Below are positions 18,134-26,947 of a stretch of 48,638 nucleotides of DNA, in pieces. The notes below the pieces were generated by a model. That model had not been told where the DNA came from, did no database searches, and saw only the letters and a list, made by a program, of their open reading frames with translations. Within the stretch, counting starts at the first letter, position 1, and each line of letters begins with the position of its first letter. Made by a program: the position numbers and the translations under genes. Origin of the DNA: JBCBSS01 sp039819065 (GTDB taxonomy: Bacteria; Bacteroidota; Bacteroidia; Cytophagales; Cyclobacteriaceae); assembly GCA_039819065.1 (NCBI GenBank), contig JBCBSS010000045.1:1-48638 (forward strand). The letters are read 5' to 3'.

Positions 18134-18657
18134 TAGTCTGACATTGTTTTTCTTATCGCCTCACGCTCTTCTGAATCTACCAGAATGGGAGTGTTGTCAT
18201 CATCATCGATGGAAAAAGAACTGCCATTTTTAACCTCTTCATAAACCCTGGTAGCAAACTCAAGCATGGCTTCCTTGCCTCTTGAAGAAAGCTCGATCTG
18301 TCCGCTTGTACCGCTTTCTTGATTTTCCCATTTTAGAGATAAAGAGCCGCTTTCGGCGAGAACGGAACTTGGTTCTATAAGCACGTAAGCCTCGTCCTTA
18401 AGCCAATTCATAACGATAGCAATATTGATGACCGGCGTATTGTCTGAAGTATTCCTCGACTTGATTCGGAAGACATTGAGATTACCTGCCGGTAATTCTT
18501 CCAGGTCATAATAAAGCTGACGGACATTCTTGAAAAATAACTCAGTATCGTCAGTGGTTTTGAAATCGAACTTATCTCTATCCACTTGCTTGTCACCGTC
18601 GATTTGACACGAGCCTAACCAAATAAGGCCACTCAATAAAATAACTATCTGCTTCAA
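18109..18657 (-). CDS. Uncharacterised lipoprotein (182 aa)
   Basis: The lipobox is WLGSC with the lipidated Cys at 17. The mature part is acidic, with an early VDRDKFDF stretch and a compact beta-rich middle (NLNVFRIKSRN, INIAIVMNWLKDEAYVLIEP). No known family is recognised. Its ATG lies just after the stop of the Opu permease fusion (1-base gap), so it is probably the last gene of that operon. That raises the possibility that it is an accessory envelope component of the osmoprotectant transporter. Its 3' end overlaps the convergent photolyase gene by 25 bases. Confidence 0.75.
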   Translation of the reverse strand: MKQIVILLSGLIWLGSCQIDGDKQVDRDKFDFKTTDDTELFFKNVRQLYYDLEELPAGNLNVFRIKSRNTSDNTPVINIAIVMNWLKDEAYVLIEPSSVLAESGSLSLKWENQESGTSGQIELSSRGKEAMLEFATRVYEEVKNGSSFSIDDDDNTPILVDSEEREAIRKTMSDYYRLTRIF

Positions 18658-18658
18658 A

Positions 18659-20230
18659 CTATTGATTTTTCAGGTATTCGGATAAATCACTTATGGTCTT
18701 GATATTCAACTCTTCCGCCTGCTCTTCCCTCATCATCAAGGCAAATGTATTGTTAAAGCCCAGCGGAGGCATCCACTCCATACCGTGTCTATCCCTGATT
18801 TCTTTCTTCACGTAATTCAGTACGGAGAGCTTATCGTATTGGATGGACTTTCTCTCTTCTTCACTGGCATTCAATAATACCAAAAGCCCTGTACCGGTGT
18901 ACTCAGGATACAGATCAATTTCTCCATTATCCAAAGCGTCGAAAACTAACTTGGTGCCTCCAAAACCTAGTTTGGTTTCTACGGTAAGGCTGGTATAGTT
19001 TTCGATCAGGATTTTAAACATCTGTGCCAGAATATAGTTTTCGGTGAAATTCTTCGAGCCGATGATGATATCCGCTTCACCTTCTTTCACTGCATCAGTT
19101 TTAAAACCTTCATTGGCCAGGAATTCTTCGGCAGCTTTTTTCGGAGATAGTTTGTCCTTGTCAACCCTATTGTTGAGTTGCGCCATTTTCTTATCGGATA
19201 TTCTATCTCCTAACCTGGCAAAAACCTCGCGCAATTCGGGATACTTTTCCAATGTTTGGCCACTGACCAAGGCGGTAGCGTGGTATGGAGGAAAATACTG
19301 CTTATCATCTTCAAGCACACGTAAATTGAAGGTTTCAATTCTACCATCAGTAGAGAAGCCACTGATCACGTCAACTTTTTCATTCTTCAGTGCCTGATAC
19401 ATCAAGCCTATTTCCAACTCCACCGTCTCTAATTGCAGGTCATAGTGCGCTTTTAAGCCCTGATATCCATCACCTCTATAAATGAACTCGGATGGAAATC
19501 CACCAGTGAAAGCAGGCTTTTGATTGTTTTGAAATAAGTAGAATGAAGAAAAACCAACAATGATTACTCCGAGACCAACCGCCAAAGGTTTGATCAGTGA
19601 TAGAATGTGTTGCTGAATTTTTCCTAGAATGAAGTCGAATACTAGGGCCATCAAGGCAGCAGGAATTGCGCCTGCCAGAATCATATAGGTATTATTGGTA
19701 GTTAAGCCTCTGAATATAAACTCTCCCAAACCACCTGCTGCTATGAGCGCGCACAGGGTAGCAACACCGACGTTGATAACAAAGGCAGTGCGGATACCCG
19801 CAAAGATAACCGGCAAAGCCAAAGGAAGTTCTACTTTGAGCAAGAGTTGGCGATTAGAAAGTCCCATTCCCCTGGCTGCTTCCTTGATACCCGGTTCTAC
19901 CTCTTCAATGCCTGCGAACGTATTTCTAACGATCGGTAAGAGCGCATAAAGAAACAAAGCGACGATAGCTGGCACCTCTCCGATGCCTAGCAAGGGGATC
20001 ATGAATCCCAGCAACGCAATACTGGGAATGGTTTGTACGGCGTTGACGAAGCCGATCACCGAACTGCTTAAGCCGCGTACACGCGTAATTAGAATTCCCA
20101 GACTCAACCCGATAGCAGTGGCAATCATCAGCGCGATTAAAGTAAGCCATAAGTGCTCCAGTGTCTGTTCCAACAATTCCGCCGAATTCTCTCCTATAAA
20201 GCCGATAAAGTCCCGAATAGCCTGCATCAC
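18659..20230 (-). CDS. Osmoprotectant ABC transporter permease fused to a circularly permuted substrate-binding domain
   Basis: Residues 1-215 are an OpuBB/OpuCB-type permease. It has several membrane helices and the EAA loop EAARGMGLSNRQ..ELP at 117-136 that contacts the ATPase. A further helix (~216-234) leads to an extracytoplasmic binding domain of the OpuBC/OpuCC (ProX-like) type. The order of that domain is reversed. Residues ~246-375 (RGDGYQGLK, VDVISGFSTDGRI, DDKQYFPPY, NNRVD, AAEEFL) match the usual C-terminal half. Residues ~386-523 (IIIGSKNFTEN, EIDLYPEYTGTG, PPLGFNNTFALMM, TISDL) match the usual N-terminal half. The likely ligands are glycine betaine, choline or similar osmolytes. 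The gene overlaps the upstream ATPase gene by 4 bases. Confidence 0.92.
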   Translation of the reverse strand: MMQAIRDFIGFIGENSAELLEQTLEHLWLTLIALMIATAIGLSLGILITRVRGLSSSVIGFVNAVQTIPSIALLGFMIPLLGIGEVPAIVALFLYALLPIVRNTFAGIEEVEPGIKEAARGMGLSNRQLLLKVELPLALPVIFAGIRTAFVINVGVATLCALIAAGGLGEFIFRGLTTNNTYMILAGAIPAALMALVFDFILGKIQQHILSLIKPLAVGLGVIIVGFSSFYLFQNNQKPAFTGGFPSEFIYRGDGYQGLKAHYDLQLETVELEIGLMYQALKNEKVDVISGFSTDGRIETFNLRVLEDDKQYFPPYHATALVSGQTLEKYPELREVFARLGDRISDKKMAQLNNRVDKDKLSPKKAAEEFLANEGFKTDAVKEGEADIIIGSKNFTENYILAQMFKILIENYTSLTVETKLGFGGTKLVFDALDNGEIDLYPEYTGTGLLVLLNASEEERKSIQYDKLSVLNYVKKEIRDRHGMEWMPPLGFNNTFALMMREEQAEELNIKTISDLSEYLKNQ

Positions 20231-21123
20231 TTTTTCATGTTTCGGCTAGCCTGGTAAAATGCATGCAATATATGTTCTGACATATCCTCATGTTCTTCCA
20301 TTAAGCTCAACACCATGGTATTGTCATCGGAGGAAATGCCAGAAGCCACTTCTGGCAAATATGGCGTGATGTCCTTTTTGCTGAGTACACTGAGTGCCAA
20401 CTGCAGTGAATTGGCATTAAAGAAGTGCTTTACAAAATCATTGGCAGGTCGGAAGATTAATTCTTTGGCTGTTCCAATTTGCTGTATTCTACCCTCATCC
20501 ATCAGGCAAATACGATCGCCCAGGGTAATGGCTTCTACCACATCATGCGTAACCAATACCATGGTAGTATTCAATATAGCTTCCAGGTTTTTGAATTCTA
20601 GCTGGATCTGATGCCTAGTAATGGGATCAAGTGCACCGAAAGGTTCATCCAACAAAACGATTGGAGGGTCAGCCGCTAGTGCCCTAGCTATGCCTACCCG
20701 CTGTTGTTGACCACCGCTCAGGTTTTCTGGCTTTCGGGGCATCATTTCGGGATCGAGGCCTAATAACTTGATCAACTCTAATACCCGTTTTTGTATCTTG
20801 TCTTTCTCCCAACCGAGTAAGGTGGGAATAAGTCCGATGTTTTGTTCTATTGTGTAGTGAGGGAAAAGACCAATGCTCTGAATGACATAGCCAATCTGAC
20901 GCCTCAGCTCTTCAAGCTTAACATTACTATTATCTACCCCATTGATGAGAATCTGACCGGAAGAAGGCTCAATGAGCCTATTGATCATTTTGAGCATGGT
21001 GGTTTTGCCACTACCGCTGGTGCCGAGGATGACCAACGTTTCACCTTTACCAATCGAAAAAGATAAGCCATCTACTACGGCTTTTCCTGCGTATAGTTTG
21101 GTAACGTTCTTAACTTCGATCAT
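20227..21123 (-). CDS. Osmoprotectant ABC transporter ATP-binding protein (OpuBA/OpuCA type)
   Basis: The nucleotide-binding motifs are intact: Walker A GTSGSGKTT at 34-42, signature LSGGQ at 135-139, Walker B IVLLDE at 155-160 and the H-loop His at 193. The Q-loop region VIQSIGLFPHYT is typical of the Opu/ProV subfamily. The protein is 298 aa, and after the ATPase domain there is only a ~60-residue tail with no room for the two CBS domains that let OpuA/OpuCA-type ATPases sense ionic strength. Regulation by salt is therefore probably different here. It is the first gene of the operon, with a 4-base overlap with the permease fusion. A divergent Crp/Fnr-type regulator starts 68 bases away. Confidence 0.94.
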   Translation of the reverse strand: MIEVKNVTKLYAGKAVVDGLSFSIGKGETLVILGTSGSGKTTMLKMINRLIEPSSGQILINGVDNSNVKLEELRRQIGYVIQSIGLFPHYTIEQNIGLIPTLLGWEKDKIQKRVLELIKLLGLDPEMMPRKPENLSGGQQQRVGIARALAADPPIVLLDEPFGALDPITRHQIQLEFKNLEAILNTTMVLVTHDVVEAITLGDRICLMDEGRIQQIGTAKELIFRPANDFVKHFFNANSLQLALSVLSKKDITPYLPEVASGISSDDNTMVLSLMEEHEDMSEHILHAFYQASRNMKK

Positions 21124-21191
21124 TAGGTGATAGTAAAGCTAAGCAAATCAGAACATAATACTAAACCGAACCAATCAGTCGACTGGAAATT

Positions 21192-21869
21192 ATGAATAAA
21201 GGATCTAAACTGTGGTACCTGGAGCGCTTTGACCTGATGCGTAAGCTCAAGATGAAAGATGTAAAACATTTAGAGAAACAGTTGACGATGAAGAAAATAC
21301 CAAAAGGTGAGTTTTTATATTTTCCTCAACATGCCGCTCACCATGTCTATTTTATCAAAGAAGGAATAGTTAAGATCGCTCGCTACATGGATGACGGTAC
21401 TGAAGATATCAAGTTCATCCTTGGTGCTGGTAATATTCTAGGCGAGTTATCAATGCTAAACGAGGATCAAGGCGAAGATTTTGCTGTTGCTTTAGATGAC
21501 TGTGTCATCTGTTTCATCGATAAGGGTACTATGAAAGAACTCATATCCGAGAATCAAATCTTCAGTGCTGAAATTCATAAGATATTGGGCCTACGTATTC
21601 GTAAGCCAGAACAAAGGCTCGAATCTGTTTTGTATAAGGATGCCCGAACCCGCATTCTTGAATATCTTGATACTTTCAAAGAGGAGTTTGGTAAAAAAGA
21701 GGGAGATAAGATTGTAGTCAAGAATTTTCTCACCCAATCGGATATGGCCAGGCTCACATCTACTTCCCGTCAAACCGTTGCTACAGTGTTCAACCAACTG
21801 CGTGAAGCCGGACTAATAGATTATGATAAAGAAAAGTTTGTATTTAAGAATCGTAAGCTGATCGGGTAA
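21192..21869 (+). CDS. Crp/Fnr-family transcription regulator
   Basis: The 225-aa protein has an N-terminal cyclic-nucleotide-binding-like beta-roll (~25-140; GEFLYFPQHAAHHVYFIKEG, GAGNILGELSML) and a C-terminal winged helix. The recognition helix region is QSDMARLTSTSRQTVATVFNQL. There are no N-terminal Cys clusters for an Fnr-type Fe-S sensor and the exact cAMP-binding Arg-Ser pair is not evident, so the signal is unknown. It is divergent from the Opu operon with only 68 bases between the start codons, so control of the transporter and of itself from a shared promoter region is a reasonable inference. Confidence 0.9.
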   Translation: MNKGSKLWYLERFDLMRKLKMKDVKHLEKQLTMKKIPKGEFLYFPQHAAHHVYFIKEGIVKIARYMDDGTEDIKFILGAGNILGELSMLNEDQGEDFAVALDDCVICFIDKGTMKELISENQIFSAEIHKILGLRIRKPEQRLESVLYKDARTRILEYLDTFKEEFGKKEGDKIVVKNFLTQSDMARLTSTSRQTVATVFNQLREAGLIDYDKEKFVFKNRKLIG

Positions 21870-22017
21870 TAAACCTTATACGGTTCATTCCTTTAATTGC
21901 ACAATTCATTCCCAAATCAGGGTTGTTGAAGACTTTTCGCATACCCAAACCTGCTTAGAAGAGGTTTTCTATGGCATAACACATAATTCCAATACATAGA
22001 AATCAAACTCTAAGAAA

Positions 22018-23439
22018 ATGAAAAAGTCTAACTTGTTTAACCAACTAACGACCAAACTACTGACGGTCTTTACGCTTGTGGTCATGCTCACCATGACTAT
22101 CGGTTGTGGTGATGATGATGAACCAACTCCTCCACAACTGGATGATATTGTAACACTTGCTTCTGGCAATGGTGATCTTAGTATTCTAGTGGAAGCACTT
22201 ACCAAATTCCCCGATTTAGTCACTACACTAAGTGGAAATGGTAGCTTCACTGTATTTGCGCCAAATGACGATGCTTTCACTGCTTTGTTGAGCGCGATAG
22301 GTCAAGACGATCTTGATGATATACCTGAAGATGTATTAAGAAGAGTATTAGAATATCATGTGATTGCTGGTGCTGCTCTGAGATCAACTGACTTGACAGA
22401 TGGTCAAACTGCTGCCACAGTACTTGGAGAGAATGTAACTGTGGGAATAAGCGGTACAACAGTGACTATAAACAGTAGCCAAGTAGTTGGAGCGAATGTA
22501 GAAGCGGATAATGGCATAGTACATGTGATCAACAGCGTATTAATTCCTAATCTGGAAGGTCAGATTGTTGGAACTATCGTAGCCCCTGCTTATTTCAACA
22601 AGGACTTTACTACTCTTATAGCTGCTGTTAATGCTGCCGATGCTGACATATTAAGTGTATTATTAGGTAATGGCCCTTCTGGAAACGGTCTTACATTATT
22701 TGCACCTACCAACGCGGCATTCGAAGCTGCCGGTATCACTACATTGCCAGATGCTGCTACACTTACAGCTGTATTGCAATATCATGTTTTGGATGATGAG
22801 GTGACCGCAATGGAACTACCTTCTGGCAGCGCTACTATCGAATCCTTAAATGGTGATTTCTACCTAAGTAATAACGGTGCTAATGGTGTATTCATCAACG
22901 GTACTACTGAAGTAACTACTACCGATGTTCAGGGTTCTAATGGAGTAGTACACATTATCGATCGTACTTTATTACCACCATCTCAGACTATAGCAGAAAT
23001 CGTTACTGACTTGACTAACGGTACGCCTGCCGAATTTACTCAGTTGCTAGCGGCTGTTGCTAGAACAGATGGAGAAGCAACTGACTTACTTGCTGCCATC
23101 AGCAACCCTGGAGACTTGACAGTATTCGCTCCGACAGATGCAGCTTTCCAGGCATTATTAGACACAAACCCTGATTGGGATACTGTTGATGACATTGAAA
23201 TAGGTTTACTTACTGCAGTGCTACAGCATCATGTTGTAGGTGCAAGAGTATTCTCAACTGATCTTTCAGATGGTATGGTAGGTACATTGAATCAAAATAT
23301 AACGATCGATGCTACTAACTTACAGATTTCTGATGCGGCTGGAAGCGACCCGGCAAATATCAATGCATCCTTAGTAAACATCCTTGGAACAAACGGGGTT
23401 ATCCACGTTATAGATAGAGTTTTATTACCCGCAGACTAA
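22018..23439 (+). CDS. Lipoprotein with three fasciclin (FAS1) domains
   Basis: The signal peptide ends in TIGC with the lipidated Cys at 30, followed by an acidic linker (GDDDEPTPPQ). Three FAS1 domains follow, at about 42-173, 178-310 and 314-472. Each has the two conserved boxes: FTVFAPNDDAF, LTLFAPTNAAF and LTVFAPTDAAF early, and NGIVHVINSVLIP, NGVVHIIDRTLLPP and NGVIHVIDRVLLP at the end. FAS1 domains mediate adhesion and protein-protein contacts on cell surfaces, so surface attachment or aggregation is the likely role. No enzyme domain is visible. The gene stands alone, with a good terminator at 23456-23502. Confidence 0.93.
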   Translation: MKKSNLFNQLTTKLLTVFTLVVMLTMTIGCGDDDEPTPPQLDDIVTLASGNGDLSILVEALTKFPDLVTTLSGNGSFTVFAPNDDAFTALLSAIGQDDLDDIPEDVLRRVLEYHVIAGAALRSTDLTDGQTAATVLGENVTVGISGTTVTINSSQVVGANVEADNGIVHVINSVLIPNLEGQIVGTIVAPAYFNKDFTTLIAAVNAADADILSVLLGNGPSGNGLTLFAPTNAAFEAAGITTLPDAATLTAVLQYHVLDDEVTAMELPSGSATIESLNGDFYLSNNGANGVFINGTTEVTTTDVQGSNGVVHIIDRTLLPPSQTIAEIVTDLTNGTPAEFTQLLAAVARTDGEATDLLAAISNPGDLTVFAPTDAAFQALLDTNPDWDTVDDIEIGLLTAVLQHHVVGARVFSTDLSDGMVGTLNQNITIDATNLQISDAAGSDPANINASLVNILGTNGVIHVIDRVLLPAD

Positions 23440-23455
23440 ATAATCGGATTAATTA

Positions 23456-23502
23456 GAAAGAACCCGCTGCTAATGAATTTTGAAAGAGTAGCGGGCTCTT
23501 TC
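23456..23502 (+). terminator. Terminator after the FAS1 gene
   Basis: The stem GAAAGAACCCGCT (23456-23468) pairs with AGCGGGCTCTTTC (23490-23502) with one mismatch, around a 21-base loop. The 3' arm ends in CTCTTTC and the next bases are T-rich. It sits 16 bases after the stop codon. Confidence 0.7.
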
Positions 23503-23536
23503 ATTATCTTTACCAATAGAATAAAGGTCAGTCAAT

Positions 23537-24565
23537 ATGTTCGGCATCAAATATAGATATCTGTTCATCACCTTTCTGGCGATCTATTCCTTCATCAACA
23601 TCAAATTTACTGAAGGTGACAGATTGTTTGGCTTCGAACTGAATAACCTGTTCTTTTTCGCAATTCTATTCGCCATATCCTTACTCATTTGGGAAGGCAA
23701 CCGGCTGATTGAACGCCTCCAAGATAAGCTCACTTCACTATTTGCCAATAAAGTCCACTACCTGCTGTTACACTTTGGCAGCAGTGTTGTGTTGGTAGTA
23801 CTTGTTTCATTGATTTCCAGTTTTTCGATGCAAACTGTACTGAATGAGCCATTAGGAGATACGTTGCTACACCTTAAACTCACCTTAGGTTTTAGCTTCA
23901 GAATTAACCTGTTTCTCAATAGTATCAATGCCATTGTGTTCTACATGAACCAACTGAAGAAGTCGCAGCTAGAGGCTGAACAGTTGAAAAAGCAAAGCAT
24001 AGAAGCGCAATTTGAAGCGCTCAGAAACCAGATCAATCCTCACTTTCTTTTCAATAGCTTCAATGTATTGTCTACCTTGGTTTATAAAGATGCTGACACA
24101 TCGTCGAAGTTCATAGAACAACTGGCTAGTGTTTACAGATACCTACTCTACAATCAGGAAAACAAAGTAGTACCTCTCAAAAGAGAACTGGAATTCATTC
24201 ATTCTTATGTTTTCCTATTGAAGATCAGGTTCAAAGAGAACCTCTTTGTACAAAACGGTATCCCTGAGGATAAGAAGATACTGTACATTGCTCCTGCTAC
24301 TATTCAAATGCTCATAGAGAATGCCATCAAGCACAACGTGGTATCCAAGAAAAACCCGCTGCACATTCGATTGGCGGTAGAGGGTGACTATTTTGTGGTA
24401 AGTAATAATCTGCAGGAAAAAGAGATAAAAGAGCCATCAACCAATGTTGGTCTGAATAATATTAAAAGTAGATACCAGTTTTTAGGCGACAAGCAGGTAG
24501 AAATCCTGAAGGGACAGGAAGACTTTACAGTGAAAATACCATTGATTGAACTGGGAGATATATGA
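23537..24565 (+). CDS. LytS-type sensor histidine kinase
   Basis: Four membrane helices (about 8-25, 35-52, 75-97 and 115-137) form the sensor part, with no large extracytoplasmic domain. A coiled linker (QLEAEQLKKQSIEAQFEALRNQ) leads to the His_kinase (LytS/YehU) domain with the phospho-acceptor H169 in NPHFLFN. The HATPase region contains IQMLIENAIKHN and TNVGLNNIKSRY. This class usually passes phosphate to LytTR response regulators. The next gene is one and overlaps by 4 bases (ATGA), so the two form a tightly coupled two-component system. The stimulus is unknown; a membrane-embedded signal is likely. Confidence 0.93.
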   Translation: MFGIKYRYLFITFLAIYSFINIKFTEGDRLFGFELNNLFFFAILFAISLLIWEGNRLIERLQDKLTSLFANKVHYLLLHFGSSVVLVVLVSLISSFSMQTVLNEPLGDTLLHLKLTLGFSFRINLFLNSINAIVFYMNQLKKSQLEAEQLKKQSIEAQFEALRNQINPHFLFNSFNVLSTLVYKDADTSSKFIEQLASVYRYLLYNQENKVVPLKRELEFIHSYVFLLKIRFKENLFVQNGIPEDKKILYIAPATIQMLIENAIKHNVVSKKNPLHIRLAVEGDYFVVSNNLQEKEIKEPSTNVGLNNIKSRYQFLGDKQVEILKGQEDFTVKIPLIELGDI

Positions 24566-25335
24566 ATGTAGTCATTGTAGAAGATGAAGACTTGGCTGCT
24601 GAAAGGCTGGAACAACTGATCAAGTTGTACGACCCAGACATCAATGTCTTGTATACAATTGATACCGTCCAGGATGCGGTCCCTTTCCTGAGAAGCCATG
24701 AGAATGATATAGATATTGTGTTCCTCGATATCCAACTCTCAGATGGTACAAGCTTTGAGATTTTCAACAAAATCGATTATACCAAGCCGGTTATTTTCAC
24801 TACGGCATACGATCAATACTCTCTTCAGGCTTTCAAAGTCAATAGCATAGATTATCTGCTCAAGCCTATCAAGTATGAAGAGTTAGAAGCCGCTTTAAAT
24901 AAACATAAACGCATAATCAACAGTGGTGGGCAAGTACCATCATTTGATATATCCGAAATCAAAAATATCCTTAAGCAGGTACAGCAACCCTATAAGCAGA
25001 GGTTCATTGTTAAGTTCGGTAATAGAATCCAATACAAAGCCGCAGAGGATATTGCCTATATTGTGGCTGACGGGAAGATTGTCCACATCGTACTGAAAGG
25101 CAACAGTCGCCAATATATAATTGATCACACCCTAGATGAATTAGAGGGACAACTCCTCGACCCATCCCAATTCTATCGGATCAACCGCAAATTCATTATT
25201 AAGATTGATGCGATCAATGATATCTGTAATTACGCCGGAAACAGGTTGCAGGTGGTGTTGAATACCGCTTCTGACCAAGAACTTATCGTGAGTAGAGAAC
25301 GCGTATCGGATTTCAAGGATTGGTTAAATCAATGA
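24562..25335 (+). CDS. LytTR-family response regulator
   Basis: The N-terminal receiver domain has the acidic pair VEDED, the phospho-acceptor D56 in IVFLDIQLSDG, the switch residue in FTTAYD and Lys in LLKPIK. The C-terminal LytTR DNA-binding domain spans about 155-257 (FIVKFGNRIQYKAAEDIAYI, FYRINRKFII, and ending REKVSDF-like in RERVSDFKDWL). LytTR proteins bind pairs of short direct repeats. Candidate repeats lie just downstream at 25371-25415, ahead of the next gene. It is translated by overlap with the LytS-type kinase. Targets are not known. Confidence 0.94.
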   Translation: MNVVIVEDEDLAAERLEQLIKLYDPDINVLYTIDTVQDAVPFLRSHENDIDIVFLDIQLSDGTSFEIFNKIDYTKPVIFTTAYDQYSLQAFKVNSIDYLLKPIKYEELEAALNKHKRIINSGGQVPSFDISEIKNILKQVQQPYKQRFIVKFGNRIQYKAAEDIAYIVADGKIVHIVLKGNSRQYIIDHTLDELEGQLLDPSQFYRINRKFIIKIDAINDICNYAGNRLQVVLNTASDQELIVSRERVSDFKDWLNQ

Positions 25336-25370
25336 TCTTGTAAATATTTTTTATCTTAGGGAGAAGAAGC

Positions 25371-25415
25371 TTCGACATTAGCATTTGACGCTAATCTCTC
25401 GACCTTCGACCTTTA
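25371..25415 (+). promoter_or_regulatory. Repeated TTCGAC/TTTGAC boxes and an inverted repeat before a small exported-protein gene
   Basis: TTCGAC (25371-25376) and TTTGAC (25384-25389) are spaced 13 bases apart, and two more TCGACC copies follow by 25410. ATTAGC (25377-25382) / GCTAAT (25390-25395) also form an inverted repeat. The arrangement of direct repeats could be a LytTR site, but this is only a pattern. Confidence 0.25.
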
Positions 25416-25449
25416 TCGCTGAATGAACCCTAAGATACTAACCTTAAAT

Positions 25450-25812
25450 ATGAAGGTCATTTTTTTAATCCTGGCAGCCATGATTGTGCTGTCCAACGCC
25501 CAAGCGCAAGAACAACAGACTCCTGAAAGTCTCGACCAACTCAAGAAAGAAATACTGGAGCTCAAAACAGAGGTCAAGTCGATTCAAACTAACCTATCTA
25601 CCTCTCAAAAAAAGTTTAGAACAGGAATCGCAGTGGCCACTATTGGGTATTCCGTGACTATTGCCGGTGGACTTATGTTAGGCAGACGAAATGATGATCT
25701 GGGCAAAGTATTACTTGTTGCAGGTGGAGCGACCGGAATTACCGGTACAGTACTCATGGTAGATGCCTTCCGTTTCTTGACTGGCGGTAAAAAGAAACGA
25801 CAGATCAAATAA
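25450..25812 (+). CDS. Small exported coiled-coil membrane protein
   Basis: I choose the ATG at 25450, which gives the clean signal peptide MKVIFLILAAMIVLSNAQAQ. An upstream ATG at 25423 would add nine residues in front of it. A coiled coil follows (SLDQLKKEILELKTEVKSIQ), then two hydrophobic segments (IAVATIGYSVTIAGGLMLG and VLLVAGGATGITGTVLMV) and a basic tail. No family is recognised. It lies just downstream of the LytS/LytTR pair and is a plausible target or partner of that system, by position only. Confidence 0.65.
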   Translation: MKVIFLILAAMIVLSNAQAQEQQTPESLDQLKKEILELKTEVKSIQTNLSTSQKKFRTGIAVATIGYSVTIAGGLMLGRRNDDLGKVLLVAGGATGITGTVLMVDAFRFLTGGKKKRQIK

Positions 25813-25834
25813 CTGACCTCAAGCCGTATTACTT

Positions 25835-26830
25835 ATGGAAGAGATGCCAATCAGGAAGCTGGGTGCAACGAGTCTGGAAGTGACACCCATCGGCTTAGGC
25901 ATGGCTGCACTTGGCCGTCCCGGTTATATAAATCTGGGACATGCAGATGACCTTCAAACCAATTATAATGAAGCAGTAATGCAAAGACGAGCTGCTGAGG
26001 TGGCCGAAGAAGCCTGGAAACTAGGTATACGTTATTTCGATACAGCCAGGTCATACGGCAAGGGAGAGCAATTTCTAGGAACATGGATAGAAGAACACCC
26101 CGAAGTGACAGTGGGCTCAAAATGGGGATACACCTATACGGCAGCTTGGCAGGTAGAAGCAGATCAACATGAAGTAAAGGAGCATACTCTGCCTGTATTG
26201 GAAAGACAATGGCTCGAAAGTCTTGAGAGCCTTGGGCGTAAACCTGAGTTGTATCAGATACATTCTGCTACGATAGAAAGTGGTGTACTGGATAATGCCG
26301 AGGTACTTAACCAACTCGCATACATCAAACAAGAAGGTACTTACATTGGCCTTTCATTAAGTGGTGATAGGCAGGCGGAAACCTTAAAAAGAACGCAAGA
26401 GATATCATTCGATGGCGTGAGATTATTCGATGCTGTGCAAGCCACGTATAATTTATTGGAACCATCTGCAGAGACGGCTCTTCGGGAGGCTCATGATGAA
26501 GGGATGGGTATTATAGTTAAAGAAGCGTTAGCCAATGGCAGGTTAACGGCTAGAAACAATAACCCGGAAGATGCCAAGATGATAGGTCGCCTTAGCGAAA
26601 TAGCTCAGACATTGAGTTGTACAATGGACGCTTTGGCTCTGGCTGTAATAACAACAAGGCCATGGGTAGATATAGCCCTAAGTGGTGCCGCATCGGTAGA
26701 ACAGATCAAATCAAATGTAAGAGCCATGGGCATTGCAGTTGACGATGAACTTTACCAAGAAATGCGAAACCAGTTTGCCGAACCAGCCTCGGCATATTGG
26801 TTGAAAAGGAAAAACATGGCTTGGAATTGA
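25835..26830 (+). CDS. Aldo/keto reductase
   Basis: The 331-aa protein has the AKR catalytic tetrad D69 (FDTARSYG), Y74, K96 (VGSKWGY) and H143 (YQIHSAT). The early motif MPIRKLGATSLEVTPIGLGM and the late ITTRPWVDIALSGAASVEQI fit the NADPH-dependent (alpha/beta)8 family. AKRs interconvert aldehydes or ketones and alcohols, and the branch with PIRKLGxTxLxVxxIGLG includes sugar and aldose dehydrogenases. The substrate cannot be assigned. An ATG at 25844 (MPIRKLG) is an alternative start. The gene sits 22 bases after the small exported protein gene on the same strand. Confidence 0.92.
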   Translation: MEEMPIRKLGATSLEVTPIGLGMAALGRPGYINLGHADDLQTNYNEAVMQRRAAEVAEEAWKLGIRYFDTARSYGKGEQFLGTWIEEHPEVTVGSKWGYTYTAAWQVEADQHEVKEHTLPVLERQWLESLESLGRKPELYQIHSATIESGVLDNAEVLNQLAYIKQEGTYIGLSLSGDRQAETLKRTQEISFDGVRLFDAVQATYNLLEPSAETALREAHDEGMGIIVKEALANGRLTARNNNPEDAKMIGRLSEIAQTLSCTMDALALAVITTRPWVDIALSGAASVEQIKSNVRAMGIAVDDELYQEMRNQFAEPASAYWLKRKNMAWN

Positions 26831-26947
26831 CCGCTAATTTCCTTCCTTTGGTCTCGTTTTCAAATTGAACATAAATATACTTCGGAGGTTAGTAAAGCAA
26901 CCTTTTGATTTTCAGAGTGATAAATGCTCTTCTAATAATAAAATCAC

